From Gorsachius magnificus (lineage: Eukaryota > Chordata > Aves > Pelecaniformes > Ardeidae): a stretch of DNA of 64,000 nucleotides. The stretch spans positions 29,099,007-29,163,006 of the forward strand of contig CM067086.1 in NCBI GenBank assembly GCA_034008185.1. Direction: 5' to 3'. Shown piece after piece: positions 15,201-27,200 of the stretch. A program made the position numbers and the translations under genes. The notes beneath the pieces are model-generated. The model was not told where the DNA came from. It searched no databases and saw only the letters and a program-made list of their open reading frames with translations. How positions within the stretch are numbered: the first letter of the stretch is position 1; each line of letters starts with the position of its first letter.

Positions 15201-18200
15201 AGTATTTGGATAAGGATGAGACATTCCAACCTGTAATTCTACCTGGATAAAGTGCAATTAGCAGAGATGGAAGAAGAATTTGAGATCAGTGATACAGTGT
15301 GAAAGAACTAAGAGGTGAGAACAGAATCAGTGAAACAACACAACTGCTAATAGTTTCAGAAGGGGGCTGGTAAAGAACATGGGTAAATCTGCACCTTAAA
15401 ACCATAAATGTGCACAGGAGAAATAACATCTAGAGAGAGATCTCTTGCTTTGCAAAACATTACTATTCTGTAGCAGTCTGACAGGGTGTTTTTTATGGGA
15501 AAGAAAATATATTCTTCAGCAACTACTTTAGAAAACCAGTGATCATGTTCATTGTCTGGACAGAAGTGTTGGATGACTGTTTAATCCCCCAGGGCATCTT
15601 ATGAAGGAGAGGTTTCCCAGGCATGTGTTATGTGCAGAGGAATCCACGCCTAATTGTCAGGGTCTGAGTGCACCAACAGGCTCTGGCGGCCCTGACCATC
15701 CCCTGGACAGCCCCCCGGCTCCCACCTGGAGGTCCCTCTGAGGCTCAGTTATGTCCCAAGCCCTGCCTGAGCTGCATTGAAGGGAGGCTTGAGCCCTGCC
15801 CTGGTCCTCCTGGACAAACCCCAGATTTCAGTCATTACCTGGCTTTGTTGCCTTGATCTCCAGCTGGTTGATGGACCTTGTTACTGCTGCCACCACTCAG
15901 GCCTCCTTGGCAGCTATGGCTAAGAGGACTGACAGCCAGACTTGGTCTGACTTTCTGGTTCATTTCTTGGGAGTTAATGAGAGGAGTATTTTGCATATAC
16001 AGAGAAATGCACAGAAGAATATCACACCCAGGCCAGATGTTCAAACTGCTCTGTACTAATCCATGCCAAGTATCAGGTGAATAAATCCAAACATGGTAAT
16101 CACTGTCAAGAAGATGGGAAGGCCACTGTACAAGAGGCCTAAGTTTTTAATAAGTCTGGCCCATAAATCACCAGGATGCCTAAAGAAATACGTTTAACAC
16201 CTGTTATGCCTCTCTATGTTAAATACAACCCCCACCAGCAGGCAGATATTCTGTCATGCAAACTTTAATCCTTTGATCTATCCTACTTATCAAGTGTATG
16301 AAATTATGACAGATTTTTTTTTTTTTTAGAGTGTTTTTGGATTTGGTTTGCAGCCACCAGCCGCATCTCTATTTTGATGTTTTAAGCGCTGCTTTAAAAG
16401 CATTGTAGCTTCTCTATCATATTTTATGGATTATCTACCATTTTTCGTCAAAAAAAAGTTTACCTGTAGAAAACAGAATTCCCATAATTTTCTATGTATC
16501 ACTCCAGGACCTTTATTTATTGTTAGCAGTGAAACTGCAAACTCTGTGATACCTGAAGAAATGCTCAGCCATTAGTTTTCCTGCTCATATTTCTGTGGTG
16601 AAAGAAAAGGGCAAGGAACATCTACTGGTAAAGATGGTTACTTTCTTTGGAAAAGGGAACAGAGACATCTGAGAGCAGGGGTGTGGGATGGCTAGACACA
16701 AGCAGCTGCTACTGGAGTGCCCAGTGCCTTGCTCCCACTGAAAATCACTACACACAAATAACACTGAGCACTCAAAGCCCCATCCCTTCAGCTATTACAG
16801 CAGTGGGAAAAAGTCCTCCTGACTTCTGAAAGCTTCGGACCAGGTTCTTCAAGTAGAAGCCTGTGCAAAAGCTGTTGGGAACCCAGGGTTTAATACTGAG
16901 AAAGAAAACTAGTGCACAAAAAGAAAATTGGTGCAAAAGAAAACTTGCTGCGTACATTACAGGAGATATGGCAATATGCTTAGAAGAAAGCAGCCCTAGT
17001 AGCATGAACAGTGGAGAGCTGGTGAGGTAAAACCTTTCCATTCATCTTTTAAACAGAAATCTTATGACAGCAATTGCTAGAATCAGAACCACAACATTTT
17101 TTTTCATTTAAGCATTTGTTAATTGTTACCACTCTGAAAGCAGAATGGAAACATTTCCATACCACAATGCTGGCCTGTGGCCAATTACATCACTTTTTGA
17201 GCATATTTTTAGACAGGTCCCCAAACTCCTACTTTGAATGAGACGCATTGATTTCAAATATAAAACTGCATAGCTCTCCTCAGGTAACCTACCAGGGTCT
17301 CCCACAGTACGCAGCAGGTATAAACTTTCAAGTTTGTTTCTGTAATGAATCATGGCCCATCATCAGGAATTTAATGCTCAGCCACAAAAAGCATCAAAGA
17401 CTTGACCACTTAGTATATAATGGACTAATTTTTAAGCAAAGACTTGCAAAGATGTTTAAAACCACAAAAAGGACTCGGCCCTTTTTGAGATTTGAAATGG
17501 AGCATATAACAAATAGCCAAGTTATTAACACTGCAAAGCACTGAAACAGAGGTTTTAACTCTACTTAACTGGAGTTTGTCACCATTTCTGAGCTCATTGT
17601 GTAGATTTAGCCACACGGTCATAAGACTTCTTACATACAAGTTAATGCAGAACTAAATGCAAAACCCAATTAAAAAATAAAAATGTTCATTTCAAATAAA
17701 AAAGTACTGTCACTTATGTGACAGCACAGGCCAACTTTAGCTTTTGGAGAAATACTGAATGAAACATTTTAGTCATTAGTATAACTATGCTCTTTGGACA
17801 CTACAAGTTCACATTTATACACACTGGAAGCTGACACAGCCCCAAAAGAAATTTGTCTTCCAAGAAGTGTCATTTTTATTTCTCTAGAAGAAAAACTATT
17901 TTAAGTATTTGTGCAAATCCACTCCCTTCTCCTGCTTCTGCTCTTCACAGTATAACAAGCTCCACAGATTTTGCCCCCCACTGCCTGCCCTGGGCTTGCT
18001 GCTGACATTGCCAGAACTCCACTGAAAATCTTTCAGCTCTAAGCATGTATTAAAAGCCACAGTTACTCTCAGTTTTAAATGCCTTCACTTAAAGCATGTA
18101 ATCAGATCCAAACTCTCTGACCAGATAGATAACAAGGTTTGATTTGACTTAACTTGTGATAAAGTAAATACAAAAAAGAATTAATAAAAAAAAATTTAAA

Positions 18201-21200
18201 TTTGTTTTAGCAAAGTAAATAAATGTGCTTGATAACATGATTATATATGGTTCACAAATATGTTGTAATATGCTTAATTTCAGAAAAAGTTTTAACAAGG
18301 TATCATACTATAACCGTAAGTGGAATAAAACACACTGAAGTTGTTTATAAAAAAAATACATACACCTTTTCTATCATACTGACATCACTATTATTTGCCT
18401 CTGACCTCACAATCAGGATGTAAAATTCTAATGTCAACCATATTTAAGATTTCCTTCCCCCCCTCCCACTGCATGCTGTCTCACTGGCTTAAGAATATAT
18501 TATCTGATATTGGAAATGTATATAGGAAAAACACAGAGAGAAGTCAGTGCTTGTTTTCCCATAACTGCTATGATCCCTTCTTCCCACCTATCCCCTCCTT
18601 CAAAATTTGCAAGCTTGACCTCTGTCCTGTACATAGTAAGTGTTAGACCAGAATCCTATGCTCATACAACATCATAATTAAAATATTTACTTATGAAACA
18701 TTTGTCTGAAGGCAGACGAAATTCCTCTTAAACTCCCCATAGTTTCACTGCTAGAAACTTTGCTGGGATATCAAAATTTGAGTTGCTGTGGAGACTAAAT
18801 TCCCTTCATTTCCCTCAGGAAAGGGTGGTACCCCTCTTTTTGTAAGGGGAAAAAATTATTTCTTCCTACACACTTAAATATTTTGGGTTTTGAGAACAAG
18901 TATTACTTTTAAAAGTTACAAACCCAGGAATTAGCCATTTAGAAATATAGCATAATCTGACAAGTAATAAAATGAAAACAGTGAAACAGAAAAATCTAAG
19001 AAAAACTACACTGAAGATTTGTCCCAGGTCCCAGACTGACTAGCAGTGAAGGAAACCAGTTCTTGGCCCTGAAGTCTTGAACCTTCAAAGTGCTGAGCAC
19101 CATGGCCCAATTATGCAAAATCTGTAAGCATGTGCACAGCACTGAGCATGTCATATTGACAATAGTACTCTAATGGTTAAAATTAAACACTTGGTAAGTG
19201 CTAAATCAGATCAGATTGCTCAGCTTCATTTAGGATGGATCAAGCTGTAGCTGTAGCCTTGGTGACAGCAGAACACAACTAGCTTACTGATTGTCCCGTA
19301 AGTCATCTCTAGGGAGTGGGAACATGGCAGGAAGCATACAAAAAGAAATCCACATGGCTTAACACAAGTTAAAGCTTCTGTTTGCAAATGTTCCTAGAAT
19401 GGAATGGAAATCTTCACCACTCTCCTCCCAGATCCAAAGGATGCAATGTTGACAGCGATGGATGGACACCATGCACCCTCCGTGTCTCTGTGGGTTGAAG
19501 ACATGGCGTGAGCTGGTATGTTTGTCAAAAGGTTGTCAGGGCATACACTTTTTAGAGTGCATGTTTCCTGGGAAGGTCTCAAAGCAGATCTTGCCCAATG
19601 TCTAGAAAGCAATCCTGAGCAGCAAACTGGATTTACTGATAGAGAGAGGCCAGCCCCAATCTCCACAGGGTGAAAGGGTGGACCAGCTATATCTGAATCA
19701 TGTGTTTTGATAAAGATTGTTGGACTTGGGTTTCTTCTAAATTCTCTTACCACCTGGATAGGCATAGCAGTCCAAGGGGTGGCAAGTATTAGGGTGATTT
19801 TGGAAACCTTGTGGTGAGCAGGTGTTAGACCATCACATGGAGTCTTCCTAAATTCTGGCCTAGATGAAGGGTGATTCTGAAAAATAATTAGCTCTGGATT
19901 TAAATCTTTGCTCGTGACCTCATTCCCACTAGCTGAATTTTCTCTTCCAGTCAGCACAGCTGGGGACAGCCATATATCTCTGGAGACAGTCTGCTGCTGC
20001 GGAAGGCCAGGATACTTAGAGGAAGTCACATGAAATCTTGTGATTTGAAGGGCTGGAGACGAACCTGAAGGGAAGCCTTGTTTTGGTTTCTGGGATCCTG
20101 TTGGAAGACCAGCCAGAGTTTCAGGCACCTTCTCTAATTGTGGCATGCGCAGACTTGAATGAGCATGGCTGCTTCCACGGGAATCTGCTTGAAAAGGCTT
20201 TATTGTCAAGCTGCAAGTTGAAATGTAAAGCTTCATTGAAGCATGGAGGTCTGGAATTTGGACATTGCCCTGGCTACAGCCTTGTTGGGGTGGAAGAGAA
20301 TCACAAGGTTCCAGGGATGAATGCAGATTTTTGCTGTGGAGCGTAGAAACAGCTGGAATAGCAGACAGATCGACGTCTAGGCGTGATGTCCAGCTTGGTG
20401 GAGCTTTGCAGGGAAGGACATCAGAGGGCAAAGATACAGCAAGCTTCAAGGGATCATTTTTTTCAGGAGAAATACAATGAACACTTTTTTCTCTTTCTGA
20501 ATATTGTTTGTAAGATGCAGATATTGACCGAGTGCCAGAACACCCATATCCATGGCCCCGAGGGTCATCAGAAGGATTGACAGAGTGAGTAGCGCTCCCG
20601 AATCCTTTCCTCCGGTCTGTGTGTGCCAGGACGACATCTAGCCTTGAACAGTAAGCTCCAGAAGACACACTGCTTGGTGGTGAGCTGGCATTTCCTGGAG
20701 CAAGCTCTGCAACTGATCGACCAGTGGGAGGATGCCATGCTGATGCTGGCATCTTTTGAAAAGGCCTGTCCCGCACAGCAGATTCAAAAGGAGGAGGTGG
20801 GGTCATTCTGCTGGAAGACAGCATCACTTCCGCAGTGGAGACATAGGTTGCAGGTGAAAGTTTGCAGCGATGGTTCCTGCATGACATTCTGAAGCTTAGT
20901 CCTAAACGATGCAAAAATCAAAGCCACAGAAGCTTGCCTTTCCCCCTGTTTTTAAAACCAACTCCTAATCCTTTCTCCTTTGGCACTGGAAATTTCCATT
21001 CTTCCTCTGAAGCAAAGGAATGAGAGATGAATAAACATTCTCCAGGAAAAAAAAAATAAGCTAAAAAAATCCACATTAAAAATAAAAATGCACAGCTCTT
21101 CTAATACTGCTACCACCGCCTGTCACGTCTGCAAAGTGATATGAGAGTGGGATGGGCAGAGAGATAAATTACAGAGCATGAGGCTCTGCTCCCTGAGTGT

Positions 21201-24200
21201 TCTGACAGTGAGACTGCAGACAGAGTAGGAGGGAGCCAAAACTGCCTGCCAGAGACAGCCTGTGAGCTCGCTGTTATTTCATCTGTGAAAAAAAGGAAAG
21301 CGGCTAACCTGAGCAATGCATCTGCTGCCATGAAAAGGTTAGAACGGAGCAGAGTGTACTGGACACTGCATCTGCTCAAGGCAAAAAAATTTTTTTTTTC
21401 TTCCTTCTCTTTTTCAGCTGTTGCTTGTCTGTGCTCTGAATGGCAAGATCTCAGTCCGCAGGTCTTAGGAGAGTTTCCTACAACAGTTCCATGCAATGGC
21501 ACAACTGAACTCATAGAAAAAGAAATTTAAAATGTAGATGTTTACTAAATTTTCTCCACATGTGCTCTATTTTCTTTAGCATAGAACAATCCTAGACTAA
21601 ATTCTGCAGAAATCCTTTGAAGGTTTAAGTAACTTGGATGTAATATAAGATGCTGGCATAAAGTCAAACCTGTCACACTGGCACAGACAGCGAATGAGAG
21701 AGCAGTTCTCAGTAGTAGTTCTTAGTTTAAAACACTCCTCTGTTGCCTTCTTCCTTCCCCCCTGTTCCTTGCTGCTGAGGGAGAGACTTGGTTTAAGGCA
21801 TATGAAGTACTGGGAAAATAAGATCCAAAAATTATGGGATGGCAGAAGCTGCTTTTATTTTGCAGATGTGCAAAGTGAAATGCACATGACTGAGCTTTGC
21901 CTCAAACACAAAAGTCAGAAGAAACACAAGGGGTAGAGAGATTGCTTATATTTGTTTCCCTGATAGGAATCTTTTTTTGAGTGTGTGTTTGCTTTTGTCC
22001 TTTCTGAAAGCAGAAAATTACAATATTCCCATTGGGAAAGTGGTTTGGGAGACTTCAACTGATGCTTTTTGAAAACATGTTTGAAAGGACTGCTTTCCTG
22101 CCTTCCTGCCTGTCTCCCTAGGGAGCAGACTCTGCGTCTGTGCAGCCAAATTTTAACTCCATATAGTAGTAATAGAGCTCCATCCAAAAGGAACAGATTC
22201 CTCTTCCAATTGTTCTTCAAATGCAGGGAAGTAAAATACAAATAGTGACTAAGGAACGTCAGTTCACTGTCAAATTGTATACCCTGATCCATAAGCAGAT
22301 GGGGGCAGCTGCAGAAGACAGCTTTGTGATTCTTGCTATTTCTCCCTCATTTAGATGGGAGTCCTGCAGCACAGGAACAACCCTTCTGAAGAATGATCAC
22401 ACTTAGAGATGAGAGAACAAAAGCAATGGTGGATACTCTGGGAATACAGGAATTCCAGCTGTAGAGGAATCAGAACAATGTTGCCATTTCTATTCAGGGC
22501 CAGGCTGATGCACTGCATATTAAGGAAGGACTAGAATCCAGTAGAAGGTAAATTCCTTCCTGTTCTTCCATAAACAACAACAAATGAGCCTATTCTTGCA
22601 ATGATTCACTTTCTTTATTGATTTAATCCCATACATTCTTCAAAGATCCGGCTTATTTTGTGTGTGAACACATACAGTCTCTGTCTTCTCAGCAGCATAA
22701 TACCCTAACCCTGCATCACTCTGCATTTATACTTACTGTAGACTGACACTGCTTTGGACACCGAGGTGATCGGCAACATTGCCAGGTCTCAAATCAGTAA
22801 AACTGACTTAAAGACAGCAAAATATGATTTAAAATGAGCAGGCAGCAGTGGAATTTGTGAAGTACAGCTGAGATGTGCTTTCACCAGTACTCTTCAGCTC
22901 TGAGGCAGGCTGATGTTCCTGGGCAGCTGCCTTTTCTTCATGGTACTTTTCCTCAGTGTCAGCTGTGTGTAAAAACCAAGTTGACAAGAATGGACAACAC
23001 AGGAGTGAATCATCATGATGGAGGAAAGCGAGTAATTCCTGAAAGAAAAGCTGTTCACTGTATCGGCCTGATTCGTGCATCCAGTGTAGTAAGATTTGAA
23101 GCTCATCCTGAATGCTCACAGCTCACTGAGGATCTGTTTGTTTGCATCCTTGGATATGAAGAAATTCGGTCTCTTTTCTTCCCACCTAACAGCACTTACA
23201 TGTTTCCTGGATTAAATCTGAGCACTAATCCATTAACAGCCCCTACGAGGCATTGTGGTAGCTCAGTGATTGTAGGGACTGTCAGTGAAGGAGAAGACAT
23301 ACAGCATTATAAAGATACACATTTCCTTCAAGGAAAGAGTAGCAGAAAGCTTCAAGCCTATGTGTCCCAAAGGGTCAAGTGTCACTGCATGACACAGCTT
23401 AGGGTCAGTTTTCCAAAAGATTTAGTGCCAGTAGCAAAGCACCAATGGAAAACAGAGCTCAGCACAAACGGAGAGCTGTTATATTATGCTGCAGTGGTCT
23501 TGCAGAATTAAGAAATTTTTTTCCTTAATAAGAAATGATCCAGAGGTACAAACTCCTTCAGCTTCGCTTCAGCCCTTTTGTTTGGCATCCTTCAACCCAC
23601 TGATGTGGTTTACATGCCAAATCTCAGCACAGTTACAGCAATCTATTAATCCATGAATTTGTACAGAGTGACTCGAAAGACTTCTGAATTGTGCACTAAG
23701 TTTTGTAATAGCAAAGGCTTCAAGCTGGAACCTTTTTAAATAGTTCCATGAATCCAGGAAATTGCAAGAAAGACAAAATATTAAATTATACTGGTGAAAA
23801 AAAAATTCTATTTCAAGAGCTGCAAAATGATGATAATAAGAACATCCTTCTGTCTCTTTGCATTAACTGTACCAGCCCACTCTTTTCACAGGAGGGCTTT
23901 TTCACTAGCTCACCTTTCTCTACTGCATCAAACAGAAACTAAAATTCCTTACAATCAAAGTCTTTCATAGTTGTTCTCTACACTGTTAGCAACTCCCTTG
24001 AAGAACTGAGAAGTCAATTCCTTTTTGTGGATTAACTCACACTGCCAACTTTCATTTTCCACTAGTTGCATTTCCCCAGCACTAACCCTCAGCCTGGGAT
24101 GAGGTTTCCAGCAACACCTGCAAAGTAGTATCTCTGTCCTCCTTCAAACCCTCTTTACAATTTCCCTTCACTCTGAAGCCTACAAAGTAATTTGCCAGTG

Positions 24201-27200
24201 GTTAAGCAGTTGGTACGCTGAGATCTGTTTGTAAATCTGACTAATACTGGACTGCTGTCTCCCTCTTCTGTTGTGACTCTCATCTGTAAGCTCTTATGGT
24301 TTTTTGCAATGAATTGTCATTCAGGCAAGAATCATCTTTTTGTTTCTGGTTCCGCTAAGCCCCATAAGAAAGGGAGGGTCCTGTACACTGCTACAGTCTC
24401 CAAGTGACACCGCAATGCAAATAATAACAGTATAAAGAGTGTCTTGTCTATACGCAGACCCAAGGATTTTAAGTTGTAGGTGAACCGTACTGCGCCTTTT
24501 AGTTTAGAAGAGTCCAAATGCTTGAAGAGTTTAACTGCTTATTTCAAATATACAATTCACGTACCTCCTGTGAATTCAGGAGCATGTCCAGGTGATCCCA
24601 ATCCTTGTAGAACATTTGTTCTTGTAGTATTTTCTCCAGCCACTCCTCCTTCTGTTTCCATTCATTGTATACATTTTCCTTCTCTTCCAACAGAGCCTGT
24701 AGCTTCTGCTGAATCTGGACACAATTTCCAATGAAAAACTCATGTTGGTCTTTGTATCTCATGGACCAGGGAAGGGTGGGAGGAGAAAGGATTAAGTGGA
24801 GTGATGGATAAGCCCCTTAATTTGCAATAAAATTTTCAAACAGAAAAAAGTAAAACAACTGCTAGCAATTGGGCAGAGATAATCAGAGGTGCCTCATTTC
24901 AGGAGTGGAGGAGCGCTTCTTAGCTTATATAGCAGTCCAAGTCAAGAGCAAACGTAGATAACTTTGTCAGATGTACCTTCTAGGATCAAATCCTAATTCT
25001 CCATTATTTTTAGTCACAATGGTACAATTACAGCACTCCAAATTGGGGTAGGGCAGATACTTAAATAAGTTATCAACATAGCATATTCTCCTAATCAGTG
25101 GATACATGCCTCAAAGTTAGACTTTATGTAATTTCAGCTTCCAAATTCTGTGTATCCACAGGCCTTCTATAAATTATTTTTTCCTACATTTTTCTATAGG
25201 CAAAGGACTTTACAGTCAGGAAAATTTTTAGTACTATAGTAATACATTGCAATATTAAAAAAACAGCTTGGTCAGGTAGGATAGTAATTTGCACGAACTC
25301 CGCAGTTTTCTGAAGATATTCGAGGGACATGGAGAAGTAAACTAGTAGGTACCAGAAAATAAATAATGCTGTGAGAATCTTAGAAGCTATTAGTCTTGAG
25401 CAAACTGACATTTTCATTTCCATCTGTCATTTCTGAGGAATTAAATATACCAGTATAATTCATTACTACAGATAAAGTTTCAATTAACCTTTAAACTCTC
25501 TCATATGTTTGAATGTTTTAATTCTTTGGTTGACAGGATTTGTCCAGCCTGGTCTGGTATGGATATAACACTTTAATGTGAAGCACAGTATTTGTGTGAA
25601 AACCCAGTTTGGGAAGTGGGTAGAATTATCTCTGTTGCTCAGAACATAGGGAACTTCTCGAATTAGCCCAGCTTTGCTGCAGCGGGCCCTCAGGAGATAC
25701 CAGCACTCACCTAATGCTGAGGTAGGAAATGGAACAGATGTTTCTGTGCCCAATCTAGGTAATGCACTGAGGCAAATGTAGGTCATGCATATGGATACGT
25801 GTGAATGTACACACGCATTTGTACGCTTACAGTGTGATATACTATAGAATGATAGTTACACTGGTATTGAGTAGCTGAATATATGTGACTGAACTCAAAT
25901 GAGTTTTAAATTACCTCTTTTGACCCTATTTCTTCATCTTGCAACAGTGACTGTCCTAGCTGTACAACATGATTATACTTCTCTTCTCGTGATTCGATCT
26001 CTGCCAGTAGCTGTTGATGCTGGGTAAGTCTCAGGCTGCTGGTAGATATGTCCCGAATAGTCTCCTTGGCTCTCATTTCCCTTATTATTTCTGCTGTCCA
26101 TGAGAAATAGTCCCACACCTGGAGCCCAAGAAAATGTGAAAGCTGAGGTTAGAGCTCACGCTTGGGTTATCAGACAGGAAAATCATAGGCTGACTATTCA
26201 ACTTTAAGAGAATAATAGGTAATAAAATCACAGATAAAAAAGAAACTATTTCATTAGTGTTTAGAGTTCTTCTATGAATTTTAACAAATAACATGACTGC
26301 AGGAATTTCTACATACCGTGTTAAATCATACATGTTTTGTAATATCATAATCATAACCAAACTGTATCATATCACATCAATGACAACATGATATCATTTA
26401 TTGCCCTTTAGTCCATCATTCCTGAAGTGTTTTCTGGTGTTATTCCTTCACAGAGGATAAAACAATATAATCCTATTTTTCTGTGACATAGCTTTGGCTA
26501 ATACAAGTCTATTAAAAAATAAAGTTGTACATATATTCTAAAATGAGAGTGAGAGTTTTCAGGCGAAAAATAAATAAGCTCACCCTAATAAGAGGTGGAA
26601 AAAAGTAAAATCACAGGTCAGAAAAAAATTGCTTAAGCATATCAGGGATGCAGATTCAGCTGCTGGCTTGTGGAACTATATGACTGAGATTGACACAGAA
26701 ACAGAATTCTGGAAGGAACAAGGATGTAATGCTAACTTACTTTCAAAATCTGATAAACTGATAAACATATTTACAGTCTCTTAAAATGTCTGAAGCATTC
26801 AGCTAAGGCAATTACAAGTAAGAAAATTCTTAAATCTCAGAATTATTTTCTAATTGTGACTGAAGACACTTGTGCGATTAAAAAGAATTTGACATTTTCT
26901 GTGTGTCTTTCTCTGCACTTGATTCTGCACCTTCACCAGTCCACTCACTTTAGGCATCTCATCTGAATCTGTAATCTGTGATATACTCTTATGTGTCGGT
27001 TGGTAAATAGTAGGACTGCCAGGGACTGTACTGGGGATCATATGGGATAATTAAATAAATTTTGTTATAGTTTAATTGTGTTTGGATTAGTTGATTCAGT
27101 CCTGAGGTAGTAAAAACTTTAGTTTTTAAGTGTATTTTAAAAGACTGTTATGTATAACAAGTGCTGAAGAAAAGTACTCTTACTGCAGAGAACTAAAAAT

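Larger units (their letters stand above)
13615..24564 (-). other. SPTBN5: 11 kb SPTBN5 intron between w29 and w30
   Basis: The longest intron in the window. It holds the ancient CR1 piece, a moderately GC-rich unidentified stretch (15.65-15.9 kb), the 497-codon frame and the doubtful plus-strand frame. No spectrin exon is missing here: w29 and w30 join in phase and complete a normal repeat. I see nothing in 16.1-19.3 kb or 23.6-24.5 kb beyond AT-rich intronic sequence. Confidence 0.85.

Noticed and set aside
19394..20914. The long intronic frame as an alternative last exon of SPTBN5
   Set aside because: Splicing w29 (phase 0) to the acceptor near 20904 would read GAC TAA at once, so the frame is not reached. 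A deeper acceptor was not evident.
21110..21514. 134-codon minus-strand frame upstream of the 497-codon frame
   Set aside because: It contains a low-complexity Lys/Glu stretch with no homology or splice support. It could be part of an untranslated leader but is not called.
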